DNA of 64,000 nt, from NCBI RefSeq assembly GCF_000024465.1, contig NC_014010.1, forward strand, positions 1,736,001 to 1,800,000, in the 5' to 3' direction. Below, one piece after another: positions 1 through 10,426 of the stretch. The notes beneath the pieces are model-generated. The model was not told where the DNA came from. It saw only the letters and a list, made by a program, of their open reading frames with translations, and did no database searches. A program made the translations under genes and the position numbers. How positions within the stretch are numbered: position 1 is the stretch's first letter; every line of letters begins with the position of its first letter. The DNA is from Candidatus Puniceispirillum marinum IMCC1322 (GTDB lineage: Bacteria > Pseudomonadota > Alphaproteobacteria > Puniceispirillales > Puniceispirillaceae).

Positions 1-935
1 TGATTGCGGGTTCGGGCGGGCCATCAACCGCCAATATGCTCACCGCCTTTGATACGACACGCGAAAAAGGACCAAAGCGCGTTGGCCCCTATATGGTACC
101 ACGCTGCATGTCATCGACCGTTTCAGCCTGTATCGCGACCTTTTTCAAAATCAAGGGACTGAACTATTCGATCACCTCGGCTTGTTCGACCTCGGCACAT
201 TGCATCACGTCGGGCGCCGATGCGATCCGTAGCGGCAGTCAGGACATTGTCTTTGCTGGCGGCGGCGAGGAACTGCATTGGACATTATCCGTATTGTTTG
301 ACGCTATGGGCGCGATGTCCTCAAAATATAATGACGCGCCGGAAAAAGCCTCGCGTGCCTATGATTCGGATCGTGACGGGTTTGTCATTGCCGGCGGTGG
401 CGGCATGGTTGTGCTTGAAGATATGGATCGTGCGATCGCGCGCGGTGCCAAAATCTATGCCGAACTTGTAGGCTATGGCGCCAATTCGGATGGGCATGAC
501 ATGGTCGCCCCATCGGGCGAAGGTGCGGTGCGCTGTATGCAGCTCGCACTGGACGGGTTCGATGGTAACAAGCTTGATGACAAAGTTGACTATATCAATG
601 CGCATGGCACCTCGACACCAGTTGGTGATGCCAAGGAACTTGACGCGGTGCGCGAAGTGTTCGGCCCACGTGGCTATCTGCCTGTAGTGACCTCGACAAA
701 ATCGCTGACAGGTCATTCGCTTGGTGCCACCGGCGTTCAAGAAGCGATTTATACGATGATCATGATGCAGAATGGCTTTATCGCCGCCTCGGCTAATATC
801 GATAATCCTGATCCGGCGATTGGGGATATTCCGGTACCGTCAACCCGCATGGATAATGTTGATATCACGCTGGCCTTGTCGAATTCATTCGGCTTTGGCG
901 GCACTAACGCGACCTTGGCCTTGCGGAAAGTTTGA
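1..935 (+). CDS. fabB: 3-oxoacyl-ACP synthase I, 5'-truncated by the window edge
   Basis: Condensing enzyme of type II fatty acid synthesis, which extends acyl-ACP with malonyl-ACP and is needed for the unsaturated branch. About 310 codons are visible, read from base 3; roughly the first 95 residues lie outside the window. The nucleophilic cysteine sits in SACSTSAHC (codon at 183-185), and the two catalytic histidines are in [11 protein letters not shown] and GHSLGATG. The C-terminal [13 protein letters not shown] is the usual thiolase-fold ending. The stop is one base before the fabI start, so the two are translationally close. In alphaproteobacteria the order is commonly fabA-fabB-fabI, so fabA probably lies just upstream (inference). 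FabB rather than FabF is preferred from the [11 protein letters not shown] and GGGEELHW sequences. Confidence 0.96.
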   Translation, partial: IAGSGGPSTANMLTAFDTTREKGPKRVGPYMVPRCMSSTVSACIATFFKIKGLNYSITSACSTSAHCITSGADAIRSGSQDIVFAGGGEELHWTLSVLFDAMGAMSSKYNDAPEKASRAYDSDRDGFVIAGGGGMVVLEDMDRAIARGAKIYAELVGYGANSDGHDMVAPSGEGAVRCMQLALDGFDGNKLDDKVDYINAHGTSTPVGDAKELDAVREVFGPRGYLPVVTSTKSLTGHSLGATGVQEAIYTMIMMQNGFIAASANIDNPDPAIGDIPVPSTRMDNVDITLALSNSFGFGGTNATLALRKV

Positions 936-936
936 T

Positions 937-1752
937 ATGAGCGATACAGCCGATACAGCTATGATGGCACCGGGGTCACTTCTGGCTGGCAAACGCGGCC
1001 TGATCATGGGCGTTGCCAATGAACGCTCGATTGCGTGGGGCATTGCCGCCGCCGCCGCCAATCAGGGCGCCGAGCTGGCCTTTTCCTATCAGATGGAGGG
1101 TTTTGGCAAACGCTTGCGTCCACTTGCTGAATCAATTGGTTCGGATCTGTTGCTGGAATGCGATGTCGCGCATGAAGGTGCGGTGGCGTCATGTTTTGAA
1201 AGCTTGTCCAAAACCTGGTCATCGATTGATTTTGTTATCCATGCGCTGGCCTTTTCCGATAAGAACGAGCTCAAAGGCCGCTATATGGACACCAGCCGCC
1301 AGAATTTTGCCGATACGATGATGGTCTCGGCCTTTTCCTTTACCGAAGCGGCGCAGGCCGCGCGTCATATGATGCCGTCGGGCGGATCACTTGTGACCTT
1401 GAGCTATATCGGTGCCCAGCGTATCACCCCGAACTATAATGTCATGGGTGTTGCCAAAGCTGCGCTTGAAAGCTCGGTACGTTATCTGGCGGTTGATCTT
1501 GGCGGCCAGAATATCCGCGTCAACGGGCTGTCTGCGGGCCCCATGAAAACGCTGGCCGGTGCCGCGATCACCGGCGCACGTCATATCTATCGTCATTCTG
1601 AAGAAAATGCGCCGCTTGGCCGCAATCCGGATATCCATGAAGTTGGCCGTTCTGGCCTCTATCTGGTATCTGATTTATCATCCGGCGTTACCGGCGAGAT
1701 ACATTATGTCGATGGCGGATTTAACCATGTTGGCGTTCCGCCCGAGGTCTGA
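937..1752 (+). CDS. fabI: enoyl-[acyl-carrier-protein] reductase (NADH)
   Basis: Catalyses the last reduction of each fatty acid elongation cycle, enoyl-ACP to acyl-ACP. The 271-residue short-chain dehydrogenase fold begins LLAGKRGLIMGVANERSIAW, the FabI form of the nucleotide-binding glycine motif. The catalytic Tyr-x6-Lys is in NYNVMGVAKAALE. The frame is open further upstream (to 772), but that part lies inside fabB. The ATG at 937, one base after the fabB stop, gives the family's normal length. It is coupled to fabB in one operon. Its stop codon lies in the first unit of a 17-bp tandem duplication whose second unit carries the stop of convergent galE. FabI is the target of triclosan-type inhibitors in other bacteria. 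Confidence 0.96.
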   Translation: MSDTADTAMMAPGSLLAGKRGLIMGVANERSIAWGIAAAAANQGAELAFSYQMEGFGKRLRPLAESIGSDLLLECDVAHEGAVASCFESLSKTWSSIDFVIHALAFSDKNELKGRYMDTSRQNFADTMMVSAFSFTEAAQAARHMMPSGGSLVTLSYIGAQRITPNYNVMGVAKAALESSVRYLAVDLGGQNIRVNGLSAGPMKTLAGAAITGARHIYRHSEENAPLGRNPDIHEVGRSGLYLVSDLSSGVTGEIHYVDGGFNHVGVPPEV

Positions 1753-1776
1753 TTAGTCCCGAAGCCTGATTAGTCA
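1743..1776. repeat. 17-bp tandem duplication across two convergent gene ends
   Basis: Units 1743-1759 and 1760-1776 differ at three positions and share CTGATTAGTC. The fabI stop (TGA, 1750-1752) falls in the first unit and the galE stop (TAA on the minus strand, 1770-1772) in the second. It looks like a local slippage duplication that set the present spacing of the two genes. Confidence 0.8.
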
Positions 1777-2759
1777 GGAAATCTGCGTTCCCAGTCGAGC
1801 GCGCTTTTGACAATCACATCAAGATCGTCATATTTCGGCACCCAGCCAAGTTTACGTTTCAGCAGACTCGAATCCGCCACCAGATAGACCGCATCGCCTG
1901 GCCGCCGCGGGGCTTCGGCAACATTCAGGTTTGATCCCGACACCCGCGCCACTGACGCCAGCACATCGCGCACCGAATTGCCGGTGCCATAGCCACAATT
2001 TGCGATCACTGGCGCGCCGCCATCCATCAGATGATCCAGCGCCACCATATGCGCCCCGATCAGATCACTGATATGGATATAGTCACGGATACAGGTGCCA
2101 TCCGGCGTATCGTAATCAGTGCCGAAAATCTGCATCGCGTCACGTTTGCCACAGGCCAGCTCGCCCGCGATCTTTATCAGATGCGTTGCCGGTTTCGATA
2201 GCTGGCCTGATCGCCCCGCCGGATCAGCCCCCGCAACATTGAAATAGCGCAACACCACATAGGACAGATCATGCGCTTTGGTGGTATCTCGCAGGATTGT
2301 TTCCGACATTAATTTCGACGCCCCATAGGGGTTTTCCGGCACAGGTAATGCGGTTTCATCGATTGGTTCTTGCGCATGTTCGCCGTAAACCGCCGCCGTT
2401 GACGAAAAAATAAAGCGCTTAACCCCGGCCTTGACGCAGGCCGCGATCAGATGCGCCGTATTCAGCGTGTTATTGATATAATATTTCAACGGATCAGCCA
2501 CCGATTCAGGCACCACAATCGACGCGGCAAAATGCGCGACCGCGTCAAAATCATGGGCGACGAGCAGGGCATCGGTCACCTGCCTATCACCAACATCACC
2601 GCGCACAACGGTAACGCCTGCGGGTACCAGCTGTTCATGTCCGGTGGAAAAATTATCCAGAATGACCACGTCATGACCCGCATCAAGCAAGGCCAGCACC
2701 ATATGGCTACCGATATAGCCTGCCCCGCCTGTTACCAGAATCTTGCGCTTTCTTGTCAT
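1770..2759 (-). CDS. galE: UDP-glucose 4-epimerase
   Basis: Interconverts UDP-glucose and UDP-galactose for surface polysaccharides or galactose use. The 329 residues form an extended short-chain dehydrogenase. The NAD-binding motif TGGAGYIGSH is at residues 10-19, the active-site Ser/Thr is in SSTAAVYG (about 120-121), and Tyr145 and Lys149 are in NPYGASK. The C-terminal part has the ADSSLLKRKLGWVPKY substrate-region sequence typical of GalE. It stands alone and converges on fabI. No other Leloir-pathway gene is in the window, so a role in envelope glycan precursor supply is the likelier one (inference). Related UDP-sugar epimerases cannot be fully excluded. Confidence 0.93.
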   Translation of the reverse strand: MTRKRKILVTGGAGYIGSHMVLALLDAGHDVVILDNFSTGHEQLVPAGVTVVRGDVGDRQVTDALLVAHDFDAVAHFAASIVVPESVADPLKYYINNTLNTAHLIAACVKAGVKRFIFSSTAAVYGEHAQEPIDETALPVPENPYGASKLMSETILRDTTKAHDLSYVVLRYFNVAGADPAGRSGQLSKPATHLIKIAGELACGKRDAMQIFGTDYDTPDGTCIRDYIHISDLIGAHMVALDHLMDGGAPVIANCGYGTGNSVRDVLASVARVSGSNLNVAEAPRRPGDAVYLVADSSLLKRKLGWVPKYDDLDVIVKSALDWERRFPD

Positions 2760-2864
2760 GATGGCCTTATCCCTTGGTCACGCGCACAGACAATTGGCAT
2801 CCGCACTAAAACGGCGCGTCACCCTGCGTGCAAGCCACTTTATATCACATATTATGATTAACCA

Positions 2865-2895
2865 TAGAAAAAGGCGGGGATCGCGCCCCACCTTT
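2865..2895 (-). terminator. intrinsic terminator after pnp
   Basis: On the minus transcript, arms at 2886-2895 and 2870-2879 form a 10-bp GC-rich stem with a 6-nt loop, followed by a run of five T. One pair is G-U only when read on the minus strand, which fixes the orientation. It starts about 28 bases after the pnp stop. Confidence 0.88.
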
Positions 2896-2923
2896 ATCGT
2901 TATATATATTCTAAAGCTTTGGT

Positions 2924-5053
2924 CTATTCAGCCGCATCGCCTTCGGCCTCAGCCGCTTCTTCCAGATCAGCGCCTGTTTCCTGATCGACACGCTTCATTG
3001 ACAGCTTGACCTTGCCACGATCATCAAAGCCGATGACCTTGACTTTAACGGTGTCACCTTCTTTACAGATATCGGTGGTTTTTTCGGTGCGGCCATTTTG
3101 CAGTTCGGAAATATGAACCAGACCGTCCTTGGCGCCAAGGAAATTGACAAACGCACCAAAATCGACTGTTTTCACAACCTTGCCATCGTAAATCACGCCC
3201 AGCTCAGGCTCGGCAACGATATCACGGATACGCGCCACCGCGGCTTCACCCGAAGCCCCTGTAACCGCCGCCACCTTGACCGTACCGTCATCTTCGATAT
3301 CGATCTTGGCACCTGTGGTTTCACAGATTTCACGAATGATCTTGCCACCAGGGCCGATGATATCGCGGATCTTGTCGACAGGGATATTCAGGGTGGTGAT
3401 TTTCGGCGCACTGTCAGCCAGCACTTCACGTGCCGAGGTCAGCGCTTTTGCCATCTCGCCCAGAATATGGATACGGCCATCACGTGCCTGATCCAGCGCA
3501 ATCTGCATGATCTCAGGTGTGATTGACGTGATCTTGATATCCATCTGCAAAGATGTGATACCGGCATCCGATCCCGCCACCTTGAAGTCCATATCGCCAA
3601 GATGATCTTCATCACCCAGAATATCGGACAGCACGGCAAAATCGTCACCTTCCTTGATCAGACCCATGGCAATACCGGCAACCGGACGTGCCAGTGGCAC
3701 ACCTGAATCCATCAATGCCAGCGAACCACCACAGACGGTTGCCATTGATGACGAACCATTTGATTCGGTGATCTCGGATACCAGACGCACGGTATAGGGG
3801 AATTCTTCCTTAGACGGCATCAATGGACGGATCGCCCGCCATGCCAGCTTGCCATGTCCGATTTCACGACGTCCTGGCGATCCCACGCGGCCAGCTTCAC
3901 CAACCGAATATGGCGGGAAGTTATAATGCAGCATGAAGTTCGAACGGCCTTCGCCAACCAGCGAATCAATGATCTGCTCATCCTGACCGGTACCAAGCGT
4001 GGCAACAACCATCGCCTGTGTTTCACCACGGGTGAACAAGGCCGATCCATGCGCACGTGGCAGAAATCCAGCTTCGGACACAATCGCCCGCACTGTTTTC
4101 GTGTCACGGCCATCGATCCGCACACCGGTTTTCAAAATCGCCCCACGGACCACATCGGCTTCCAGCCCTTTGATCAGACCACCAACCAGAACCGCGTCAT
4201 AATCGTCACCAATTTTGTCCTTGGCTTCACTGCGTACAGCGCCAACAGCGGCTTGCCGTTCGGCTTTATCGGCAATTTTATAAGCTGCTTCAAAAGCACC
4301 TTCGAATTCTTTCAGAATATCACTGATGGTGCTGGTTTCAGCTGGTTCTTCAGGCAGGTCACGTGGCTCCTTGGCACATGATTCGGCCAGATCGATGATT
4401 GCTTCGATCACCGGCTTGATCGCATCATGCCCGAAATTCACCGCGCCAAGCATGACCTCTTCAGATAGCTCTTGTGCTTCTGATTCGACCATCAACACGC
4501 CTTCCATCGTACCGGCCATCACCAGATCAAGATCGCTTTCATCCATCTGCTCAACTGTCGGGTTCAGCACATATTCGTCATTGATCCAGCCAATACGTGC
4601 ACCGGCAATCGGGCCAAAGAACGGCACGCCTGACAAAGTCAAAGCAGCCGAAGCGCCGATCATGGCGGCTATGTCTGGGTTGTTTTCCATATCATGCGAC
4701 AGCACGGTACAGATGACCTGTGTTTCGCATTTGAATGATTTTGGAAATAGTGGGCGGATTGGACGGTCAATCAGACGACACACAAGGGTTTCGTTTTCTG
4801 ATGGGCGACCTTCGCGTTTGAAAAAGCCACCTGGGATTTTACCGGCGGCAAAGGCTTTTTCCTGATAATTGACTGTCAGCGGAAAGAAATCCTGACCTGG
4901 CTTTGCTTGCTGTGCGGCAACTGCCGTACATAAAACTGTTGTTTCGCCAAGGGTAACCATAACGGCACCATCAGCTTGACGGGCAACTTTTCCGGATTCC
5001 AATACCAGTGGCGTGCCGCCCCAATCCAATTCTTTACGGAATATTTTAAACAT
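2924..5053 (-). CDS. pnp: polyribonucleotide nucleotidyltransferase (PNPase)
   Basis: 3'-5' phosphorolytic exoribonuclease and polymerase of the RNA degradosome. The 709 residues carry two RNase PH domains (about 1-215 and 305-540), a linking helical domain, a KH domain (about 555-615, [12 protein letters not shown]) and a C-terminal S1 domain (about 620-690, [15 protein letters not shown]). The catalytic second PH domain has the [21 protein letters not shown] loop. The acidic tail [12 protein letters not shown] is usual. It lies downstream of rpsO, as in most proteobacteria, but a terminator after rpsO and a structured leader of about 250 bases separate the two, so pnp is probably expressed partly on its own. 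Start: ATG within KYSVKN-opposed region at 5051-5053, giving the canonical [13 protein letters not shown]. Confidence 0.97.
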   Translation of the reverse strand: MFKIFRKELDWGGTPLVLESGKVARQADGAVMVTLGETTVLCTAVAAQQAKPGQDFFPLTVNYQEKAFAAGKIPGGFFKREGRPSENETLVCRLIDRPIRPLFPKSFKCETQVICTVLSHDMENNPDIAAMIGASAALTLSGVPFFGPIAGARIGWINDEYVLNPTVEQMDESDLDLVMAGTMEGVLMVESEAQELSEEVMLGAVNFGHDAIKPVIEAIIDLAESCAKEPRDLPEEPAETSTISDILKEFEGAFEAAYKIADKAERQAAVGAVRSEAKDKIGDDYDAVLVGGLIKGLEADVVRGAILKTGVRIDGRDTKTVRAIVSEAGFLPRAHGSALFTRGETQAMVVATLGTGQDEQIIDSLVGEGRSNFMLHYNFPPYSVGEAGRVGSPGRREIGHGKLAWRAIRPLMPSKEEFPYTVRLVSEITESNGSSSMATVCGGSLALMDSGVPLARPVAGIAMGLIKEGDDFAVLSDILGDEDHLGDMDFKVAGSDAGITSLQMDIKITSITPEIMQIALDQARDGRIHILGEMAKALTSAREVLADSAPKITTLNIPVDKIRDIIGPGGKIIREICETTGAKIDIEDDGTVKVAAVTGASGEAAVARIRDIVAEPELGVIYDGKVVKTVDFGAFVNFLGAKDGLVHISELQNGRTEKTTDICKEGDTVKVKVIGFDDRGKVKLSMKRVDQETGADLEEAAEAEGDAAE

Positions 5054-5302
5054 TTAGATATATCTCTCTCGTACGTTCTTAAATCAGACACCAAGCTAGC
5101 TCTGCATAGGCCAAAGCCAAGCCAGAAAGGTCAGTCAGAAAAAGGTGAAGGTGGGGTTAATATCATGTGCCGTGCACCCAATGTGACAGCTTTACCAACA
5201 TGGTAAAAGGCACCCACGGTCTCATCTTGTGCCTGATTTATGTTTTTCCTTTTTCGTAGGCATCTTTTGACATGCCATAAGTGAAAAAGCAAATAGAATT
5301 AC
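5054..5302 (-). other. pnp leader region with three consecutive hairpins
   Basis: This stretch of about 250 bases has no gene. Three inverted repeats follow one another on the minus transcript: AGGCAC/GTGCCT (5229-5234 with 5208-5213), a perfect 7-bp stem with a 3-nt loop (5201-5207 with 5191-5197), and GTGC/GCAC (5174-5177 with 5167-5170). The first two abut exactly at 5207/5208. E. coli pnp mRNA has a leader hairpin cut by RNase III that is used for autoregulation. A similar role here is inference; there is no homology evidence. Confidence 0.45.
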
Positions 5303-5338
5303 AAAGACAAAACCGCCATCCAGACTGGATAGCGGTTT
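5303..5338 (-). terminator. intrinsic terminator between rpsO and pnp
   Basis: Arms 5326-5338 and 5310-5322 form a 13-pair stem with a 3-nt loop. One pair is G-U on the minus transcript and a mismatch on the plus strand. The stem is followed by TTTTGTCTTT. It lies about 60 bases after the rpsO stop and should end or attenuate the ribosomal operon before pnp. Confidence 0.85.
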
Positions 5339-5399
5339 CACTTTGTTGAGACTGTGATCGCCAATTACATCAATATCTTAGTCGCATCTAATGATGTTG

Positions 5400-5669
5400 T
5401 TAGCGGCGCAGGCCTAGCTTTTCGATCAGCGCTTTATAAGCCGCCATGTCACCTGCTTTGATATAATCAAGCAAGCTACGACGCTGGCCAACCATCGACA
5501 GCAGACCGCGGCGTGAACCAAAGTCCTTTTTATGTGTCTTGAGATGCTCGGTCAGGTTGCGGATGCGCTCGGATAAAATCGCGACCTGTACCGCAGATGA
5601 TCCGGAATCTTTATCATTTTTGCCGAATTCGGTAATCAGTTCAGCTTTGCGTTCATTCGTAATCGACAT
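5400..5669 (-). CDS. rpsO: 30S ribosomal protein S15
   Basis: Small-subunit primary binding protein that contacts the 16S rRNA central domain and bridge B4. The 89 residues match the family length and contain the conserved [20 protein letters not shown] and RRSLLDYIK sequences. The start is the ATG at 5667-5669, giving MSITNERK, with a strong AGGAGG five bases upstream; the in-frame TTG just before it is not needed. It sits between truB and pnp, the usual order. S15 represses its own translation in several bacteria through its leader, but the short truB-rpsO gap (17 bases) shows no obvious structure here. Confidence 0.97.
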   Translation of the reverse strand: MSITNERKAELITEFGKNDKDSGSSAVQVAILSERIRNLTEHLKTHKKDFGSRRGLLSMVGQRRSLLDYIKAGDMAAYKALIEKLGLRR

Positions 5670-5686
5670 CAAAACCTCCTATGGTT

Positions 5687-6625
5687 TTATAGGTTTAAAA
5701 CACGGACAGGGCATACAGCCCCTGCTTTGATCGCCACCAGCGCCACCGGTGTATCGCCATGCATGGCAATGCCGGTTTGTCCCCCGGCCAGGCCAGCGAA
5801 CCGCAATTGTGCGGACTGACTCAACGCGCCAAGGGTTTGGCCATGACGAAGCAAGGATGCCTCATCCCCCGAAATGGGTAACGCCGGGATGTCGTCCAGC
5901 GCACTCACAACAGGATGTAAATGCTCGAAAGCGGGCGCACTATGCTCCAGATTTTCCAGAAAATCTAGTGAAATCGCCTTATCGGCGTGAAAGCTGCCCA
6001 CCGACATGCGGCGCAGGCTTGTCACATGCGCGGCACTGCCAACCGCGCGGCCAATATCACGTGCCATCGACCGGATATAGGCACCTTTGCCACAGGCCAC
6101 ATAAAACCGTGCTTTGCTTTCATCATGCGATAGCAATTGGCATGTTTCGATAAAGATCGGACGTGGGGCCAGCTTCACCGCAGGCGCGTCATCATCGGCA
6201 TCGGCCTTGCGTGCCAGTTTATAGGCCCGTTGCCCATCAACCTTGATCGCCGAATAGGCAGGCGGCACCTGTTCGATATGGCCGGTAAATTGCCCTAGCA
6301 CAGCGGTAACGTCAGCATCGCTTGGGCGTTTTTCGGATCGATAGGTGACACTGCCTTCGCTATCATCGGTGCTGGTTTCAACACCCCATGCCAGGGTGAA
6401 TTCATAAGACTTGTGACTACCCATGGCAAACGCCACCGTCTTTGTGGCTTCCCCCAGCGCGATCGGCAGCACCCCACTTGCCAGCGGATCAAGCGTACCA
6501 CCATGTCCGGCTTTAGCAGCATTGAACACACGCCGCACAATCGCCACCGCCTTGGCCGAGCTGATCCCCACAGGCTTGTCCAGATTCACCCAGCCATGCA
6601 CCGGCTGGCCATTGTTGCGCGGCAT
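5687..6625 (-). CDS. truB: tRNA pseudouridine(55) synthase
   Basis: Makes pseudouridine 55 in the T loop of elongator tRNAs. The 312-residue protein has the TruB motif GHGGTLDPLASGVLPIALGEATK with catalytic Asp46, then VPPAYSAIKVDGQRAYKLAR and the GAYIRSMARDIG segment. The C-terminal part (about 230-312) is the divergent PUA-like tail. The start ATG lies two bases after the rbfA stop, so the genes are tightly coupled in the rbfA-truB-rpsO arrangement. Nothing is odd apart from a slightly long charged insert (RKADADDDAPAVKLAP). Confidence 0.95.
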   Translation of the reverse strand: MPRNNGQPVHGWVNLDKPVGISSAKAVAIVRRVFNAAKAGHGGTLDPLASGVLPIALGEATKTVAFAMGSHKSYEFTLAWGVETSTDDSEGSVTYRSEKRPSDADVTAVLGQFTGHIEQVPPAYSAIKVDGQRAYKLARKADADDDAPAVKLAPRPIFIETCQLLSHDESKARFYVACGKGAYIRSMARDIGRAVGSAAHVTSLRRMSVGSFHADKAISLDFLENLEHSAPAFEHLHPVVSALDDIPALPISGDEASLLRHGQTLGALSQSAQLRFAGLAGGQTGIAMHGDTPVALVAIKAGAVCPVRVLNL

Positions 6626-6627
6626 CT

Positions 6628-7017
6628 TTATTTATCCTGATGCAGGGCGTTGAACAGAACATTCATCCGCGCCGCATTTTCAAAACTTTCATCAAGCAGA
6701 AATTTTAACCGCGGCGCACGGCGCAAATGTACACGTTGCGCCACCATGCTTTGAATTTTAGGCGCTAGCCGGTTCAACGCAGGCAGAACAACTTCGACAT
6801 TCACCCCACCAAGCGGCATCGTATAGACACGCGCATTGCTCAGATCGGGGCTAATCGAAATTTCGGAAATGGTGATTGACACATTTTCCAGATCGGGATC
6901 AAAGAAATCTTCCCGAAACAGAATATCCGACAGCGCATGACGCAAGGTTTCCCCAACACGTAGCTGGCGCTGGCTTGGCCCCTTTGCGTTGTGGCTGTTG
7001 CGTGGCTTTGATGACAT
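6628..7017 (-). CDS. rbfA: ribosome-binding factor A
   Basis: Small KH-like protein that binds the immature 30S subunit and assists 16S rRNA 5'-end maturation, especially in the cold. It is 129 residues long. The N-terminal QRQLRVGETLRHALSDILFRE helix and the ISISPDLSNARVYTMPLGG strand are the family core. It ends with the usual RRAPRLKFLLDESFENAARMN. The start ATG has a clear AAAGGAAG ribosome-binding site. It lies between infB and truB, with a 116-base gap to infB that contains no visible signal. Confidence 0.95.
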   Translation of the reverse strand: MSSKPRNSHNAKGPSQRQLRVGETLRHALSDILFREDFFDPDLENVSITISEISISPDLSNARVYTMPLGGVNVEVVLPALNRLAPKIQSMVAQRVHLRRAPRLKFLLDESFENAARMNVLFNALHQDK

Positions 7018-7133
7018 GACAACTTCCTTTCACACAACACCATCTGTCGGTTTGCTTCAGATCACCTATCGGCTGGCAAATAATATCCCGAAGCCGTCCA
7101 TCATGGTCGGCATGGCAATGTTACATCTAATAA

Positions 7134-9737
7134 CTAGTCGAGGGTACGGGCAATCTCACGGATTTCAAAACATTCGATCATATCTTTTTCCTGAATGTCC
7201 GAATAGTTTTCAAAGCCCATACCACATTCAAAGCCTTCACGGACTTCTTTGACCTCGTCCTTGAAACGTTTCAATGTCTTTAGCGCGCCCTCATGGATCA
7301 CGACATTATCGCGAAGCAAACGCACCTTACAGCCACGTTTGATAACGCCTTCAGTCACCATACAACCAGCAACCTTGCCGACTTTTGACACGCCGAATAC
7401 CTGGCGGATTTCGGCATAGCCGATAAAGTCCTCTTGGGTATCCGGGCTCAGCAAGCCGCCCATCGCCGCTTTCACTTCATCGATCAGTTCGTAAATAATC
7501 GAATGATAGCGGATTTCAACACCATCGCGCTTGGCCAGATCACGTGCCTGCGGAATCGCGCGCACATTAAAACCGATCACAATCGCATTCGATGCCGCTG
7601 CAAGGCTGATATCCGATTCACTCAGCGCGCCAACGCCTGATGACAGCATCCGCACCTTGACCTGTTCGGTGCCCAGCTTTTCAAGCGCGACACGGATCGC
7701 TTCGAGTGATCCATGCACATCGGTCTTGATGACGACAGGCAATTCTTCGGCTTCACCGGCGGCAATTGCCGAGAGCATCTGTTCGACCGAACCACGCGCA
7801 CCGCGGGCGGCATCATGATCCTTATTGCGACGTGTCCGGTATTCGGCAATTTCACGCGCGCGCGCTTCGGTTTCGACAACAACACAGTTATCGCCAGCCA
7901 TCGGCGTACCATTCAAACCCAGTATTTCTACAGGCTGGCCTGGTCCTGCTTCTTTCAGCTTCTGTCCACGGTCATCAAGCAAGGCGCGAACCCGGCCGCT
8001 TTCCGCACCAATGACAAAAATATCGCCCTGACGCAACGTACCGCGTTGCACCAGCAAGGTGGCAACCGAACCACGGCCACGTTCGACCTTCGATTCGATC
8101 ACGACACCATCGGCATTACGATCCGGATTGGCGCGTAATTCCAGAAGCTCGGATTGCAGCATGATCGCTTCTTCGAGTTTATCAAGGCCAAGTCCGGTAT
8201 GTGCCGAAACATCAACACACAGCACATCGCCGCCGAAATCTTCGGTGACTATTTCCTGCTGTAACAGGTCATTACGCACACGCTGGGGATCGGCTTCGGG
8301 CTTGTCACATTTATTGACCGCGACAATAACCGGACAACCTGCCGCTTTGGCATGGTTAATCGCTTCGACTGTCTGTGCCATAACCGAGTCATCAGCGGCC
8401 ACGACCAGCACGACAATATCGGTAATATTCGCACCACGCGAGCGCATCTCGGTAAAGGCTTCGTGGCCAGGCGTATCGATAAAGGTAATCACATTCTTAT
8501 TCGCTGTGGTGATCTGATAGGCGCCAATATGCTGGGTAATGCCACCTGATTCTCCTGCCGCTACATCGGTACGGCGAATCGCATCAAGCAAGCTGGTTTT
8601 ACCATGGTCAACATGACCCATAACCGTAACCACGGGGGGGCGGGGCTGCAGGTTGTCTTCGGCATCGTCATCACCTGTAAGGCCGATTTCGATATCTGAT
8701 TCTGACACACGTTGCACCTTATGGCCAAATTCACTCACAACCAGTTCGGCTGTTTCGCCGTCGATTGTCTGTGTTGCGGTGGCCATAATGCCCAGCTTCA
8801 TCAATTCCTTCACCACATCAGCCGTTCGTTCGGCCATACGGTTGGCCAGTTCGCTGACACTGATCGTATCTGGAATGATCACATCCCTGACCTGCTTGAC
8901 CTGTGGCTGTTCTTCGCGCATCCGCGCCTTTTCGCGTTGTCGCTTGACCGACGCTAACGAACGCTGGCGACGGCTTTCATCACCGGAAAGCGCCTGATTG
9001 ATTGTCATCTTGCCAGATTGACGCCGGTTATTGGTATCACGGCGCGAAGCCCCTGGACGGCGAGGTGCCATTTCATCAGCGGCCTTGCGGCGGCGTTGCT
9101 GGGCTTCACCAATCGGATCCGGCATTTGTGGCGCGGGGGCGGCTGGACTGCGCTCTGGCACCTCTTGGCGTCGGGCGTGCGTATCAGCATGTTTTTTGGC
9201 TTCAAAGGCCCGGCGTTCTTCCTCGCCAGCCTCGATTTCACGAAGTTCGGCCAATTCGGCGGCACGGCGCGCTTCAACCGGATCAAGTGGCACTTCTGGT
9301 TCGGGTGCGGGGGGAATTGCGGCTTCGGCTACTGGTGCCTCATCAGGCGCATTACCTTCAGGTACAGCTGGCGCGGCATTATCTCCATCTGCGGCCGGGG
9401 TTGGTTTCTTCATCCCTTCCTGCAGGGCGCGAACGCGGGCAGCGCGTTCTTGTGCGGTTAGCTTATCATCGGCCGCCGCTGGTGTCGCAGGCGTTGCCAC
9501 CGGTGCTTCGCTCAACGCTGGTGTTTCGGGCGTTGCTGGCGGGGTCACGGCCTCGGCGCTAGGCTGGCCAGCGCGTGATGGTGCCGCAGGTGCGCGTTTA
9601 CGGCGCACTTCAACCTGAACCGTTTTACGTCCGGCCACTGAGGGACCTGTCCGCATTTTGCCCGCATCCAAGTTACCCAGTGTTAACTTGCCGCTGGACA
9701 AACTCAGTTTCTTTGTTTTGCCACTCTCGTCGCTCAT
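7134..9737 (-). CDS. infB: translation initiation factor IF-2
   Basis: GTPase that places initiator fMet-tRNA on the 30S subunit and promotes subunit joining. The 867 residues comprise a long Ala/Pro/Glu-rich N-terminal region, an IF2_N domain (about 290-340), the G domain (P-loop GHVDHGKTS near 372, [17 protein letters not shown]) and the C-terminal domains binding fMet-tRNA. The frame is open to 9794, but [13 protein letters not shown] at 9737 is chosen: it follows an AAAGGG site and begins with the conserved N-terminal sequence. It is in the nusA-ylxR-infB-rbfA order. The N-terminal linker is low in complexity and poorly conserved, as in other alphaproteobacteria. Confidence 0.96.
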   Translation of the reverse strand: MSDESGKTKKLSLSSGKLTLGNLDAGKMRTGPSVAGRKTVQVEVRRKRAPAAPSRAGQPSAEAVTPPATPETPALSEAPVATPATPAAADDKLTAQERAARVRALQEGMKKPTPAADGDNAAPAVPEGNAPDEAPVAEAAIPPAPEPEVPLDPVEARRAAELAELREIEAGEEERRAFEAKKHADTHARRQEVPERSPAAPAPQMPDPIGEAQQRRRKAADEMAPRRPGASRRDTNNRRQSGKMTINQALSGDESRRQRSLASVKRQREKARMREEQPQVKQVRDVIIPDTISVSELANRMAERTADVVKELMKLGIMATATQTIDGETAELVVSEFGHKVQRVSESDIEIGLTGDDDAEDNLQPRPPVVTVMGHVDHGKTSLLDAIRRTDVAAGESGGITQHIGAYQITTANKNVITFIDTPGHEAFTEMRSRGANITDIVVLVVAADDSVMAQTVEAINHAKAAGCPVIVAVNKCDKPEADPQRVRNDLLQQEIVTEDFGGDVLCVDVSAHTGLGLDKLEEAIMLQSELLELRANPDRNADGVVIESKVERGRGSVATLLVQRGTLRQGDIFVIGAESGRVRALLDDRGQKLKEAGPGQPVEILGLNGTPMAGDNCVVVETEARAREIAEYRTRRNKDHDAARGARGSVEQMLSAIAAGEAEELPVVIKTDVHGSLEAIRVALEKLGTEQVKVRMLSSGVGALSESDISLAAASNAIVIGFNVRAIPQARDLAKRDGVEIRYHSIIYELIDEVKAAMGGLLSPDTQEDFIGYAEIRQVFGVSKVGKVAGCMVTEGVIKRGCKVRLLRDNVVIHEGALKTLKRFKDEVKEVREGFECGMGFENYSDIQEKDMIECFEIREIARTLD

Positions 9738-9821
9738 TTCTGACCCTTTCACCGAATCTATGTCTTTACCAATGAGGCAAGCCACAATTCGCAAACATGG
9801 CTAGGTGATACACCTGTCAGG

Positions 9822-10406
9822 CTAGTTCTGACAACCCGTAGCACCATAAAACCCGTCTAAACGCATGATCTCGTCATGCAAATTATCAATCAATGCCACC
9901 CCGCCACGCGCGGCTGCACCCCGAAGCCCTACATAGGCAATACTGTCTCGTCCGAAAACCTGGCCTAGTTCCTCGGCGGTCAGTGTCTGGCTGACCCAGG
10001 TGACGCCAAGCTTGCTTTCAAGCTTTCTACATTCGCGTTCAGACGCATCCTGAGCTGCCAGAAGTGCATCAAACGAACCATCTACAAGCAATTTTCCGGC
10101 TCCGGCAAAGGCAATGCCAGACCGCCGCGCCATCGCCAGCAATGATAATACGCGGCTACGCAACATCGACATGATATGGGTAATGCCATCGGCATCATCG
10201 GCCAGATCCACGCCAAGCGCACGCTTGAAATGGCCTTTACTATCAGCTTTGGAAATGCTGGCCGCATTGGCCATCACCCACGCCCCACGACCAGGCAAGC
10301 GTTCGGCAAGATCGGCAACCGCGACCCCATCCGGACTCGCAACAAAGCGAATCAGGCTATTGGTGGGAAGTGTTTGTCCCGTTGCGATGCAGGTGCGCGT
10401 AACCAT
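9822..10406 (-). CDS. ylxR: YlxR-domain RNA-binding protein fused to an L7Ae-like domain
   Basis: Nucleic-acid-binding protein of the nusA-infB operon. Residues 1-80 form the YlxR (DUF448) domain, with TRTCIATGQTLPTNSLIRFVASPDG and the GRGAWV motif. Residues about 90-185 resemble the L7Ae/YlxQ fold (SLLAMARRSGIAFAGAGKLL). In Firmicutes these are two separate genes, ylxR and ylxQ; the fusion is the normal alphaproteobacterial form. It lies between nusA (20 bases) and infB. The precise function is not settled: YlxR has been linked to RNase P and transcription in other bacteria. The start is the ATG at 10404-10406; an upstream ATG in the nusA gap is out of frame. Confidence 0.88.
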   Translation of the reverse strand: MVTRTCIATGQTLPTNSLIRFVASPDGVAVADLAERLPGRGAWVMANAASISKADSKGHFKRALGVDLADDADGITHIMSMLRSRVLSLLAMARRSGIAFAGAGKLLVDGSFDALLAAQDASERECRKLESKLGVTWVSQTLTAEELGQVFGRDSIAYVGLRGAAARGGVALIDNLHDEIMRLDGFYGATGCQN

Positions 10407-10426
10407 GAGGCCGGTCCCAACATGAT

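Noticed and set aside
8630-8645. Run of seven G in infB as a frameshift or phase-variable site
   Set aside because: The frame is intact across it, it encodes a conserved-length Pro/Arg stretch just before the G domain, and infB is essential, so switching is unlikely.
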